DNA of 64,000 nt from Goleter apudmare HA4340-LM2 (GTDB lineage Bacteria; Cyanobacteriota; Cyanobacteriia; Cyanobacteriales; Nostocaceae): NCBI GenBank assembly GCA_019359495.1, contig JAHHHF010000086.1, forward strand, positions 1-64,000, in the 5' to 3' direction. How positions within the stretch are numbered: position 1 is the first letter of the stretch; each line of letters opens with the position of its first letter. Under the pieces are notes generated by a model that saw nothing but the letters and a program-made list of their open reading frames with translations, did not search any database and had not been told where the DNA came from. Below, piece by piece: positions 47,760 to 56,215 of this stretch. The translations under genes and the position numbers were made by a program.

Positions 47760-48194
47760 CTAGTAGGAACGGGGTTTAGCAATAGGTCTAGGGATATTTC
47801 CACGTTGTTCTCGGGATTTTGGCGCTGGTAATCGCTCTTCCCTATCTTCATCAAAAGATGCACCTTCTCTACTAGAGGAGGTGCTGCCATAGATGTCCAG
47901 GTACACTGATTGTCCAGCAGCTTCAGCAGCCGCAGCAATTACAGTGCGAATCGCCTGTATATTGCGTCCTCCCCGACCAAACACTTTCCCTTTATCTGTG
48001 CTGTCAAAAGCAATACGAATCCAAGCTTTATGAAGCGTGTGAGAAAGTTCACAATCAACGCTTAAAGACTCTGGAGATTCTAAAAAGGGCTGCACCAAAA
48101 ATCGTACCAACTGATTATAGTTGGGACTAGCTGTAGAAGACTGGGTTCCGAAATTATGATGCGGCTGTTGTGGCACTGACCTGTTCAAAAACAT
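47760..48194 (-). CDS. KH-domain RNA-binding protein
   Basis: A 144-residue protein of the KhpA/YlqC type. The GxxG loop is in [17 protein letters not shown]. The N-terminal 30 residues ([17 protein letters not shown]) and the C-terminal 35 are polar. It overlaps the end of rpsP by 41 bases, so translation may be coupled. A GTG a few codons inside (VPQQPHHNF) is an alternative start. Confidence 0.85.
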   Translation of the reverse strand: MFLNRSVPQQPHHNFGTQSSTASPNYNQLVRFLVQPFLESPESLSVDCELSHTLHKAWIRIAFDSTDKGKVFGRGGRNIQAIRTVIAAAAEAAGQSVYLDIYGSTSSSREGASFDEDREERLPAPKSREQRGNIPRPIAKPRSY

Positions 48195-48417
48195 TGGCTT
48201 TTACTAGGATGCGTCGGACGGTGTCAGTGGGTTGAGCGCCTTGTTGTAGTCGCTTGACGATACCAGGAACATCCAATCGCACTTCATCAGTTCTGGGGTT
48301 GTAGAATCCCAGTTCTTCTAGGGGACGGCCATCGCGGCGAGCGAGGTTGTTGATAGCGATAATGCGGTAACTTGCTTCCCGCTTTTTACCGTAACGCTTG
48401 AGGCGCAGTTTGATCAT
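48154..48417 (-). CDS. rpsP: 30S ribosomal protein S16
   Basis: An 87-residue ribosomal protein with the S16 signature [20 protein letters not shown] and [10 protein letters not shown]. The frame stays open upstream to 48741, but the sequence there is not S16-like and runs through heptamer repeats (about 48510-48540), so I start it at the ATG at 48417. Part of ffh-rpsP-KH order. Confidence 0.95.
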   Translation of the reverse strand: MIKLRLKRYGKKREASYRIIAINNLARRDGRPLEELGFYNPRTDEVRLDVPGIVKRLQQGAQPTDTVRRILVKANVFEQVSATTAAS

Positions 48418-48538
48418 GGTTGAAGAATCATTCTCCTGTTTATGGTTATGCTGAAATGCTAATTTTAGCACTTGCCTAGCATTTGCTGCTATGTAGTTGT
48501 TTGTCCTTTGTTCGGAGTTAATAACCGATAACCAATGA

Positions 48539-49990
48539 CTAAAGATTACCAAAGCCTTTTTTCTTTTTATCTTTGGTTTTTTTCTTTTTCGTGCTGGCGC
48601 CGCCGGGATAGCCCCGCCATCCGGGGGCGGGGGGACGATTACCTCCACCAGCAAAGGCTTCGCCCATGCCACCGCCGAACATTCCAGGCATTTGACCTTG
48701 ACCCATCTGTTGCATGAGCGATCGCATTTTTTGGAAATCACCCACCAATTTACTCACATCTGACTCTCTATAGCCGGAACCAGATGCAATCCGTCGCCGC
48801 CGACTAGGAGAACTGGCTAATAAATCGGGGTCATGGCGTTCCTGGCGAGTCATTGAGTTAATCATCGCTTCACAGCGCTTGAGCTGGGTTTCTCCCTGTT
48901 TTAGCTGGTCGTCGGAGAGCTTGTTCATCCCTGGAATCATCTTGATGATGCCTCCCAAAGAACCCATATTTTTCAACAGGCGCAGTTGCTTGAGAAAGTC
49001 GGTAAAGTCAAACTTTGCCGACATAATTTTCTCTTGCATTTTCTCGGCATCTGCCAAGTCAAATTCTTCCTGAGCTTTTTCTACTAGGGTGAGCACGTCG
49101 CCCATTCCCAGAATCCGCGATGCCATCCGTTCAGGATAAAAAGGTTGCAGGGCTTCGACTTTTTCACCCACACCGACAAATTTAATTGGCGCACCCGAAA
49201 TCTGCCGTACTGACAACGCCGCACCACCACGGCTGTCACCATCCAACTTTGTGAGGATTGCGCCAGTGATTCCTATTTGTTCGTGGAAAGTCCGGGTCAG
49301 GTTGGCAGCTTCTTGACCAGTCATGGAGTCCACCACTAACAGTGTTTCGTGGGGTTGGACTGTCTCTTTGATGCGGGCCAGCTCCGCCATCATGTCTTCG
49401 TCAATTTGCAGACGACCAGCAGTATCAATAATGACTGTATTAATACCTTCTGCTTTAGCGCGTTCGACACCTTGGCGGGCGATTTCTACTGGATTAGCGT
49501 CACTTCCCAGTTCAAATACTGGTACGTCAATTTGCTTACCTAGTGTGATCAACTGATCAATAGCGGCTGGGCGATATACGTCTGTCGCCACCAACAAACA
49601 GCTGCGTTCTAGTTTCCGCAGATGTAGGGCTAACTTAGCCGTAGCTGTGGTTTTACCAGTACCTTGTAACCCAGCCATTAGCACAATGGTGGTTTGTCCC
49701 TCTACTTCTGCTAGGGGAACATTCTCCTCCCCCATTACCTGCACCAGTTCATCGTGAACAATTTTGATGAACTGTTGGTCAGGTCGCACGCCAGCGAGCA
49801 CTTCAGCACCTTGTGCCTTGGTTTCGACTTCATTAATAAAATCTTTGACCACCTGGAGGTTAACATCCGCTTCCAACAAAGCGCGGCGTACTTCTCGCAA
49901 AGCGTCTTGAATGTTGGATTGAGAGATTTTATTTTGTCCCCGCAATTTTTTCCAGGCGGCTTCTAAACGGTCAGATAAAGCATCAAACAT
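48539..49990 (-). CDS. ffh: Signal recognition particle protein Ffh
   Basis: A 483-residue SRP54 GTPase that targets membrane proteins with 4.5S RNA and FtsY. P-loop at 107-114 ([10 protein letters not shown]), [11 protein letters not shown], and [10 protein letters not shown] mark the NG domain; the methionine-rich M domain is from about 330 ([19 protein letters not shown] near its end). The lysine-rich tail [16 protein letters not shown] extends a little further than usual. Only 121 bases separate it from rpsP, with heptamer repeats between. Confidence 0.96.
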   Translation of the reverse strand: MFDALSDRLEAAWKKLRGQNKISQSNIQDALREVRRALLEADVNLQVVKDFINEVETKAQGAEVLAGVRPDQQFIKIVHDELVQVMGEENVPLAEVEGQTTIVLMAGLQGTGKTTATAKLALHLRKLERSCLLVATDVYRPAAIDQLITLGKQIDVPVFELGSDANPVEIARQGVERAKAEGINTVIIDTAGRLQIDEDMMAELARIKETVQPHETLLVVDSMTGQEAANLTRTFHEQIGITGAILTKLDGDSRGGAALSVRQISGAPIKFVGVGEKVEALQPFYPERMASRILGMGDVLTLVEKAQEEFDLADAEKMQEKIMSAKFDFTDFLKQLRLLKNMGSLGGIIKMIPGMNKLSDDQLKQGETQLKRCEAMINSMTRQERHDPDLLASSPSRRRRIASGSGYRESDVSKLVGDFQKMRSLMQQMGQGQMPGMFGGGMGEAFAGGGNRPPAPGWRGYPGGASTKKKKTKDKKKKGFGNL

Positions 49991-50148
49991 AGTAATGTCG
50001 TTACAGGTAGTTAGCCGGTGGGTAAATCTGAGCCGCAGCTACTACGATTCAGAATTTCCCGGAGATTTTTAACGTGCTATCTACCAGCTTAGTAGTTTTC
50101 ACCCCGACTGTAGCAATGGGATACTTAACCTTTTTTCTATCTCCTTGC

Positions 50149-50985
50149 TTATTGTGGAGGTTGTTGTGTAGCTTGCCTGATTTCATCCACAGTTAAACCT
50201 AAAGCTTGTGCTATTTGTTCCACAGTCAATCCAGCCGCTAACATTGCTGGTACAGCGAGTAACTTTCCTCTTCGTTCACCTTCTTGTCTACCTTCTTGTC
50301 TACCTTTGTGTTCGCCTTCTTGTCTACCTTTGTGTTCGCCTTCTGCAAATGCTTGCTGATATACTCGTGTTTGTTTCAAATCACTTAAGCCAAACATTTC
50401 CTGTATCTCCTCAATATTCATACTGGGAAATTTATAAACCAAAATCGTCTCAATGATTTGTAATAATTGTTGCTGTTGCTGTACTGAATCAATTTCCTGG
50501 CTGGTTCTAGTAATTAACTCCCTGGCTACTGGGATTGCATCATTTTCTATGATTAATTTAATCGTAGCAATGCCAAGGGGTAGAGATGCGGTTTCTCCTA
50601 ACTCATCTAAATAAATACGGGTGACTCTACCGGAAGTAAAGGACTCGCGGTAGTGTGTGGTTTTTGCTGTGTCAATGCTGCTAGTTGGGTAAATAACCAC
50701 AGCTAACCAATCATTCTCTGGTTGGTTTTGGCGGAGATATAAATGAATTTCTGTAAATAACCGGGAGTAAATTTTTGCGTCTGCTTGAAACTGGACTTCA
50801 ACAAAATAAATTGGGCGTTCTCCTGTTTCAGGAAGAAATACACCATCGATGCGGAAAGCGGTTTGTTTGACTTCAACTGATGAAAATTGATATCCTGTGG
50901 CAGTTTCGGGAGAATTGCCAATTAGCTCAAAGAAGATGTCGGGGAATTCTTGAAATAGGCGATAAAATATGCTGTCTGTTTTCAC
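50149..50985 (-). CDS. Rpn-family (PD-(D/E)XK) putative nuclease
   Basis: A 278-residue protein of the Rpn/DUF2887-like group widespread in cyanobacteria. The N-terminus FYRLFQEFPDIFFELIG and the PD-(D/E)xK-like core (FRIDGVFLP, YFVEVQFQAD) are visible. A glycine/glutamate/arginine repeat of EGEHKGRQ units follows at about residues 215-240, encoded by tandem 24-base repeats (about 50270-50345). The C-terminal helix AGLTVEQIAQALGLTVDEI is common in these proteins. It may act in recombination; the role here is unknown. Confidence 0.83.
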   Translation of the reverse strand: MKTDSIFYRLFQEFPDIFFELIGNSPETATGYQFSSVEVKQTAFRIDGVFLPETGERPIYFVEVQFQADAKIYSRLFTEIHLYLRQNQPENDWLAVVIYPTSSIDTAKTTHYRESFTSGRVTRIYLDELGETASLPLGIATIKLIIENDAIPVARELITRTSQEIDSVQQQQQLLQIIETILVYKFPSMNIEEIQEMFGLSDLKQTRVYQQAFAEGEHKGRQEGEHKGRQEGRQEGERRGKLLAVPAMLAAGLTVEQIAQALGLTVDEIRQATQQPPQ

Positions 50986-51108
50986 CGATGGGAATATTTA
51001 AACGCAGAGTGATAATAATCTTTTAAATTACCATACTTGCAAAATTCCATCTGCGATCGCAGAGCAGATTTTGTCATTTTTAAGAAACTGGCGGAAATAA
51101 TCTTACTA

Positions 51109-51767
51109 CTAAGCTTGCAGCTGTTTTTCAATCGCATCACACGCCACATCAACCCCATTTTCCGCTTGAATGATACGTCCGATTGCTGTTGCTTTAGCTG
51201 TATAGTGAGGTTTTTCTAACAATTCACGTAAATGCTTGGCTACTCGTGCTGCTACATATTGCCTCCGGGAAAAAATTGCCAGCACCAGGTAGGGAGAATA
51301 CTTATCATCAATGAAGGGATTGCCAACGAGCGGAGGTAGGCTGAGTAGGCGTCGTAGTTGGTGAATTGGTTCCGCCCAAGATTTAGCGACTATTTTTGAT
51401 AGTTGAATTATGCCCTGGTTGGCGATCGCACCCAGCCCACGCAGTTTAGCTAAAAATGGAAACACAGGAATGACTTGAGTAAATCTGTGTAGGTTTCCCG
51501 TAAATTCGCACACACCCATTTGCGGATGACATACTCCGTACCTGTTTTCAAATCCATCATCCGCGCCATCTCTTCAGGATTGTTGAGTGCGTTGTTGTCA
51601 GGGCGTATTCGATGAAACTCAAATCCCAATGATTCAATTTTGGTTTGATATTCTTTGTGGGTGGCAAACACTACAGTGTGACCACACTTTTTTAATTCCT
51701 GTGCGATCGCAATTTTGGGATGCAAATCACCAAAGGAACCAATGGTGATGAAAACAATCCGACTCAC
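51109..51767 (-). pseudogene. Decayed glycosyltransferase (UGT-like)
   Basis: Two reading frames share one ancestral gene. The N-terminal fragment (51450-51767; MSRIVFITIGSFGDLHPKIA and KKCGHTVVFATHKEY) is typical of a UDP-glycosyltransferase start. It ends by a frameshift near 51460-51480, after which the frame at 51109 onward continues with family-like sequence. The C-terminal fragment jumps from KYSPYLVLAIFS directly to RRQYVAARVAKHLRELLEKP, so the donor-binding middle is deleted. Both fragments together give about 220 residues where the family has 400 or more. Confidence 0.8.
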
Positions 51768-51837
51768 TATGATAACCTCTCGATTAGCAACACTGATGAA
51801 TAAGGTTCTGAACTCAGTGAATCAGGCTTTTATATTT

Positions 51838-53214
51838 TTACAATACTAAATCTTCTACAGTATTGGCATCACTCGGTAATGCTGCTGTTAAAACTTCGCT
51901 GCCTTCATCTGTGACTAAAACATCATTTTCTATGCGGATACCACGGACATCAGCAAATTGCGTTAACCGCTCCCAATTCACTACATTTTGATATTTTGAG
52001 CGGACATTGGCATCATTTAAAATTGCGGGTACTTGATAAAATCCCGGTTCAATGGTGACTAACATCCCTGGACGTAGAGGACGATTTAAACGCAGATAGC
52101 CCAAGCCAAAGCGATGACTCCTGGTTCTCCCCTCTTCATACCCAGCTAAATCGCCCAAATCTTCCATGTCATGGACATCTAAACCGAGTAAATGACCGAT
52201 TCCGTGGGGGAAAAACAAAGCATGAGCATCGATGGCGACTAAATCTTGGGGATAGCCTCGCAAAATGCCCAACTCGACTAAACCTTCAGCGATGACACTA
52301 GCGGCTAAAAGATGAATATCGGCATATTCTACACCAGGGCGAATTTGAGCAATGCAAGCATCGTGAGCTGCCAGCACTACATTATAAATATCTCTTTGGG
52401 TAGATGAAAACTTACTGGAAACTGGCCATGTGCGAGTCACATCAGCCGCCCAACCCATGCGCGTTTCTGCACCGACATCAACCAGCAATAAGTCGCCTGG
52501 TTGCAGGGGATGGTGATAATGCTCGTTATGTAAAACTTCCCCGTGGACGGTAACAATACTGTTGTATGCAGTGGTCATGTTATGGGTAATGAAAACTGCT
52601 TCCATCGCCGCCCGGACTTCTGCTTCGATTTTGGCGCTTGCTGTAGCCGCTATCCCGGCTTTGTGGGCGGCGACAGTCACCGCCGCAGCTTGGCGTAACT
52701 CAGCTAAAGCCCCGGCATCGTGGGTGAGGCGTAAGCTAACAATGGCTTTGGCTAATTCTAAATCAATTCCTTGGGGTGGATTCTGTGGCAGTACCCATCT
52801 ATTCAATAATTGCGATTGCTGTGTCCATGTGGCAGCATCTTGAGTTGCGATCGTCGCAGCACCTTCTACCCAAGACTCTAATTCTGCCATTGGTCTGGCG
52901 ACATTTGCCCCAATTTTCTCAGCTATTTCTTCCCGTTTGGGTATTTCACCATGCCAAAGGGCGCTACTGGGTGCAGGCTCATTTAGGAAAAGTTCTAGTT
53001 TACCTGCTTCTAAGCGTATAGCGGCATTTGGTATAGGCAGTCCGGCAAAATAGAGGAAATGACTACTAGCCCGATAAGGAAAAACATTGGCAGGGAAGTT
53101 GCGGGGATTGGTATTTCCCGACCAGAGAATTGCAGGAAAATCAATCAAATTGGCTAGTTGTTGGCGACGCTCTTGTAAGGTATTAACTAGAGCAGAGGAG
53201 AGATTGATTAGCAT
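51838..53214 (-). CDS. pepP: Aminopeptidase P family (Xaa-Pro) metalloprotease
   Basis: A 458-residue dinuclear metallopeptidase removing N-terminal residues ahead of proline. Metal ligands can be followed in LLVDVGAET, AADVTRTWP, HGIGHLLGLDVHD, TIEPGFYQV and RIENDVLV. The N-terminal domain (TLQERRQQLANLI) is full length. Cytoplasmic, no signal peptide. It is divergent from the toxin-antitoxin locus to its right. Confidence 0.92.
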   Translation of the reverse strand: MLINLSSALVNTLQERRQQLANLIDFPAILWSGNTNPRNFPANVFPYRASSHFLYFAGLPIPNAAIRLEAGKLELFLNEPAPSSALWHGEIPKREEIAEKIGANVARPMAELESWVEGAATIATQDAATWTQQSQLLNRWVLPQNPPQGIDLELAKAIVSLRLTHDAGALAELRQAAAVTVAAHKAGIAATASAKIEAEVRAAMEAVFITHNMTTAYNSIVTVHGEVLHNEHYHHPLQPGDLLLVDVGAETRMGWAADVTRTWPVSSKFSSTQRDIYNVVLAAHDACIAQIRPGVEYADIHLLAASVIAEGLVELGILRGYPQDLVAIDAHALFFPHGIGHLLGLDVHDMEDLGDLAGYEEGRTRSHRFGLGYLRLNRPLRPGMLVTIEPGFYQVPAILNDANVRSKYQNVVNWERLTQFADVRGIRIENDVLVTDEGSEVLTAALPSDANTVEDLVL

Positions 53215-53357
53215 ATTACAGCAGGATTAAAGAATTATGAACTTGCTTGATAAAATTCTTGTAACCATTAAGGAAATAACTTAGAGGCAAGCATTGCTAA
53301 TAATGTGTCATTTTGCTAAAACAAAGGTAAAAGTATTAACGATTGAGCTTAAAGAAT

Positions 53358-53615
53358 ATGTACATACAAATTAAACCAGAACTAGAGCAATTTATCCAAG
53401 CACAGCTTGCAAGTGGTAGATTTGCTAGTGCAAATGATGTCATAAATGAAGCATTTAAACTTCTACAAGAAAGAGAACAGCGAATTGGAGTATTATGCCA
53501 AAAAATTGCTGTAGGAATTGAACAAATTGTCAAGGGAAAAGTCACTGACGGCGAAATTGTATTTGCAAGATTACAAGAAAAAATTCGTCAAATTGCAGAG
53601 GAATCTTCTGAATGA
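53358..53615 (+). CDS. parD: ParD-like antitoxin
   Basis: An 85-residue ribbon-helix-helix-type antitoxin: MYIQIKPELEQFIQAQLASG and FASANDVINEAFKLLQERE. I start it at the ATG at 53358; an in-frame TTG at 53343 lies upstream. Its stop overlaps the toxin ATG (ATGA at 53612-53615), the usual ParD-ParE arrangement. With the toxin broken it probably has no cognate target here. Confidence 0.83.
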   Translation: MYIQIKPELEQFIQAQLASGRFASANDVINEAFKLLQEREQRIGVLCQKIAVGIEQIVKGKVTDGEIVFARLQEKIRQIAEESSE

Positions 53616-53917
53616 GCAATTATTCACTTTCCGATGCAGCAATTCAAGATTTAGATGAAATTTGTGAATATATTGTCAGCGTTAACCCAAAAGCAGCCAG
53701 TAAGCTTTTTGATGACATTCGCCAGAAGTGTAAATAAGTAGCTAGTTTTCCTAATATGGGTAAGAGTTACGGAAAGCTTGTCACAAATCTACGCGGTTTT
53801 TTTGTAGATGATTACATTATATTTTACTATCCTAGACAAGACGGAATTACTGTTACTCGCATTATTAGTGGTTATCGAGATTTAGAATCTTTGTTTTCAG
53901 ATATAGATGATGAATGA
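53612..53917 (+). pseudogene. parE: ParE-like toxin with a premature stop
   Basis: The frame begins SNYSLSDAAIQDLDEICEYI and reads to codon 41, then meets an in-frame TAA at 53735-53737. Without a shift it continues as VASFPNMGKSYGKLVTNLRG and then FFVDDYIIFYYPRQDG to a stop at 53917, giving the expected 101-residue RelE/ParE length. The lesion looks like one TTA-to-TAA change. Confidence 0.87.
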
Positions 53918-54035
53918 AACCAGTGTTGGGTTTTACTGCGTTGCACCCAACCTACAAAACTATTTGCCAATCGCTAACTTGCATAATTTTTGAGTGCAGC
54001 CACGATAAGTATATAAAACTGGGAATTAGGGTGAT

Positions 54036-54854
54036 ATGGGACAAATCATTACTCAGGTGGATGCTTTCACCAATAGACCGTTCGCAGGAAACCCGGCGGC
54101 TGTTTGTGTTCTGCTGACTACCCAAGGCGATGCCTACGGCGGGCTATGCCAACGCTGGATGCAGAACATAGCGCAGGAGATGAATTTATCGGAGACGGCT
54201 TTTCTAGTTAGACAGGATGATGGGTTTAATCTGCGTTGGTTTACGCCGACGGTGGAAGTACCGCTTTGTGGTCATGCTACTCTAGCTAGTGCCCATGTGC
54301 TATGGTCAGAAGGGCATCTTTCAGTTGATGAAGCGGCGCGTTTCTATACTAAAAGTGGGGTGCTGACTGCTAAGAAGCAAGGTGATTGGATTGAGTTAGA
54401 TTTTCCGGTGAATCGCTCGCAAGCTACAGTTGCGCCTCTTGAACTCAGAGAAGCTTTGCGTGTACCTTACAAATCTGTTTATCAGAATTCCTTGGGCTAT
54501 CTGGTGGAATTGGAATCAGAGGAATTGGTACGAGAGTTACAGCCTAACTTCCAATTATTGAAAACGTTGCCTATGGCTGATGTAATCGTCACCAGTGCTG
54601 CCAATTCTGATTCTCCTTACGATTTCGTTTCGCGGTTCTTTGCACCAGGATTAGGCATTAACGAAGACCCAGTTACAGGAGCGGCTCACTGTTGTTTAGC
54701 TCCCTTCTGGCGCGATCGCCTACACAAAGATCAATTTTTAGCTTATCAAGCCTCTAGCCGTGGTGGCGTAGTGAAGATTTACTACGACGGTGGCGATCGC
54801 GTTTTTCTCTCGGGACAAGCGGTGACTGTTTTACGGGGAGAGTTGATTAATTAG
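54036..54854 (+). CDS. PhzF family isomerase-like protein
   Basis: A 272-residue PhzF-fold protein: FTNRPFAGNPAAVCVL, then LSETAFLVR with the conserved Glu, VPLCGHATLASAHVLW and EDPVTGAAHCCLAPFW. Function unknown outside phenazine pathways. After CVL a 10-residue segment TTQGDAYGGLCQ, not typical of the family, is encoded by a Nostoc-type repeat (54126-54155) and appears to be inserted in frame. Confidence 0.87.
   Translation: MGQIITQVDAFTNRPFAGNPAAVCVLLTTQGDAYGGLCQRWMQNIAQEMNLSETAFLVRQDDGFNLRWFTPTVEVPLCGHATLASAHVLWSEGHLSVDEAARFYTKSGVLTAKKQGDWIELDFPVNRSQATVAPLELREALRVPYKSVYQNSLGYLVELESEELVRELQPNFQLLKTLPMADVIVTSAANSDSPYDFVSRFFAPGLGINEDPVTGAAHCCLAPFWRDRLHKDQFLAYQASSRGGVVKIYYDGGDRVFLSGQAVTVLRGELIN
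54126..54155. repeat. Nostoc-type repeat inside phzF-like coding sequence
   Basis: GGCGATGCCTACGGCGGGCT followed by ATGCCAACGC matches a repeat common between Nostoc genes. It is translated in frame near the start of the PhzF-like protein. Confidence 0.6.
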
Positions 54855-54967
54855 TTGTTTGTAGTTTGGTAGAGATGTTGCAATGCAACTTCTGTCAAAA
54901 ATTATTAGTGATTTCTACCCTATCTTTCCATGCCCAATACTTCGACTACGCTCAGTACAAGTGCCCC

Positions 54968-55423
54968 ATGCCCCAAAACATCACATCTTGCGACTGGCCA
55001 ATTGAGCAATTACCTGGATTGAGCCAAGAAGAAATATCCCAACTGCAAAGTGGTGGGATAAAAACTACAAAAGCGCTAGTTCAACAAGGCAAAACGCCAG
55101 ATAAGAGGCTAGCTTTAGCCAGTAAATTACAGATTAATCTTCAATATGTCAATAAATGGGTGGCGCTAGCTGATTTAGCACGTATTCCCAGTGTGGGAAC
55201 GCAATATAGCGGTTTATTATTACATGCAGGTATTGCTTCGGTGGCGCAGTTGGCGCAAACTCCCACTCACAGATTGCATCAACAAATTATGCGGTTGCAG
55301 GTAGCCACAATGCAGCGACGAGATTTGTGTCCGGCGATCGAGCTAGTACAACAGTGGTTTCAACAAGCGAGAACAGTGCTGAGTGCTGAGTCAAGGGTCA
55401 AGGGTCAAGAGTCCAAATTTTGA
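54968..55423 (+). CDS. DUF4332 helix-hairpin-helix-type protein
   Basis: A 151-residue protein of the DUF4332 family: CDWPIEQLPGLSQEEISQLQ, then LADLARIPSVGTQYSGLLLHAG and LAQTPTHRLHQQI. DUF4332 resembles tandem helix-hairpin-helix DNA-binding segments. I start it at the ATG at 54968 because the open frame upstream passes through TTCGACTACGCTCAGTAC, a well-known noncoding Nostoc repeat. The last residues (RVKGQESKF) come from heptamer repeats (GTCAAGG), so the natural C-terminus was probably near AESRV. Confidence 0.78.
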   Translation: MPQNITSCDWPIEQLPGLSQEEISQLQSGGIKTTKALVQQGKTPDKRLALASKLQINLQYVNKWVALADLARIPSVGTQYSGLLLHAGIASVAQLAQTPTHRLHQQIMRLQVATMQRRDLCPAIELVQQWFQQARTVLSAESRVKGQESKF

Positions 55424-55425
55424 AT
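55384..55425. repeat. Heptamer repeats at the 3' end of the DUF4332 gene
   Basis: Tandem GTGCTGA/GTCAAGG-type heptamers that run into the stop codon region of the DUF4332 gene. Confidence 0.6.
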
Positions 55426-55450
55426 TTTGAATTGATTCGTGCCCAATGCC

Positions 55451-56080
55451 CTAATCCTTAGCTAATACACCATTGAGGAAAATATCAGCGAGTCCTTCTG
55501 CCATTTGCTGCATTTCTTGGGGGCTAGCATCGGGTTCCATGACGGTTTTGTCTGAAAACCCGGCGACGGCAAACATTCCCAAAAACACCTTGGCGACAAG
55601 TTTGGCATCCATCTGGCGATAGATACCTTTATCCATTGCGGTTTGAAAGAAAGCTTCTGCGACATCAGTCATCTTAGTGATGACTTCTAACTGGATGCGA
55701 TCGCGCAAATCTGGATGAAATTGCACCTCCATAAAACAAACTCGCATCATTTCGGCATTTTTTTGCAAGTTCCACATCCGGCGGCGCATTACTTGAGCTA
55801 CAGCCTTATAACTCCCCATTTCACTCAATTCCGTGAGCAAATCTGTGAGAATCTCTACCCAGCCACTAGTTGCCACCTCCACCAAAATGGCTTTTTTATT
55901 GGGAAAATGACGAAATAGAGTACCCTCCGCAACACCTGCTGCTTGTGCTAAGTCACGGGTGGTAGTACCATCAAAACCCTGAGCAGCAAACAATCGTTGT
56001 GCCGCACTCAGAATGCGGGTACGTGTTTGTGCTTCTGAAGGTGGAGGAGAACTAAAAACTCGCATAGTAATTATTGCCAA
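55451..56080 (-). CDS. TetR/AcrR family regulator
   Basis: A 209-residue one-component repressor. The N-terminal HTH (RILSAAQRLFAAQGFDGTTTRDLAQAAGVAEGTLFRHFPNK) is intact; the C-terminal ligand domain is family-like. MAIITM could instead start at Met6 (56065). It is divergent from the M16 peptidase gene and could regulate it, itself or both; no operator was identified. Confidence 0.88.
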   Translation of the reverse strand: MAIITMRVFSSPPPSEAQTRTRILSAAQRLFAAQGFDGTTTRDLAQAAGVAEGTLFRHFPNKKAILVEVATSGWVEILTDLLTELSEMGSYKAVAQVMRRRMWNLQKNAEMMRVCFMEVQFHPDLRDRIQLEVITKMTDVAEAFFQTAMDKGIYRQMDAKLVAKVFLGMFAVAGFSDKTVMEPDASPQEMQQMAEGLADIFLNGVLAKD

Positions 56081-56215
56081 ATCTCCGGAACACGGCTTGT
56101 AGCATTATTGTCTAACGTCCAGTACAAAAAGCACGGAAAGCTTAATACAAGATTAACGCCTGATCCCTAATAGTCTGTCTCTCAGGTCGTATAACTTTAC
56201 TTCAACTGTCTTTAT

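Noticed and set aside
48418-48741. N-terminal extension of rpsP
   Set aside because: S16 starts at MIKLRL; the upstream frame crosses heptamer repeats and overlaps ffh.
54866-54967. N-terminal extension of the DUF4332 gene
   Set aside because: The DNA holds a common noncoding Nostoc repeat, and the family-like sequence begins after the ATG at 54968.
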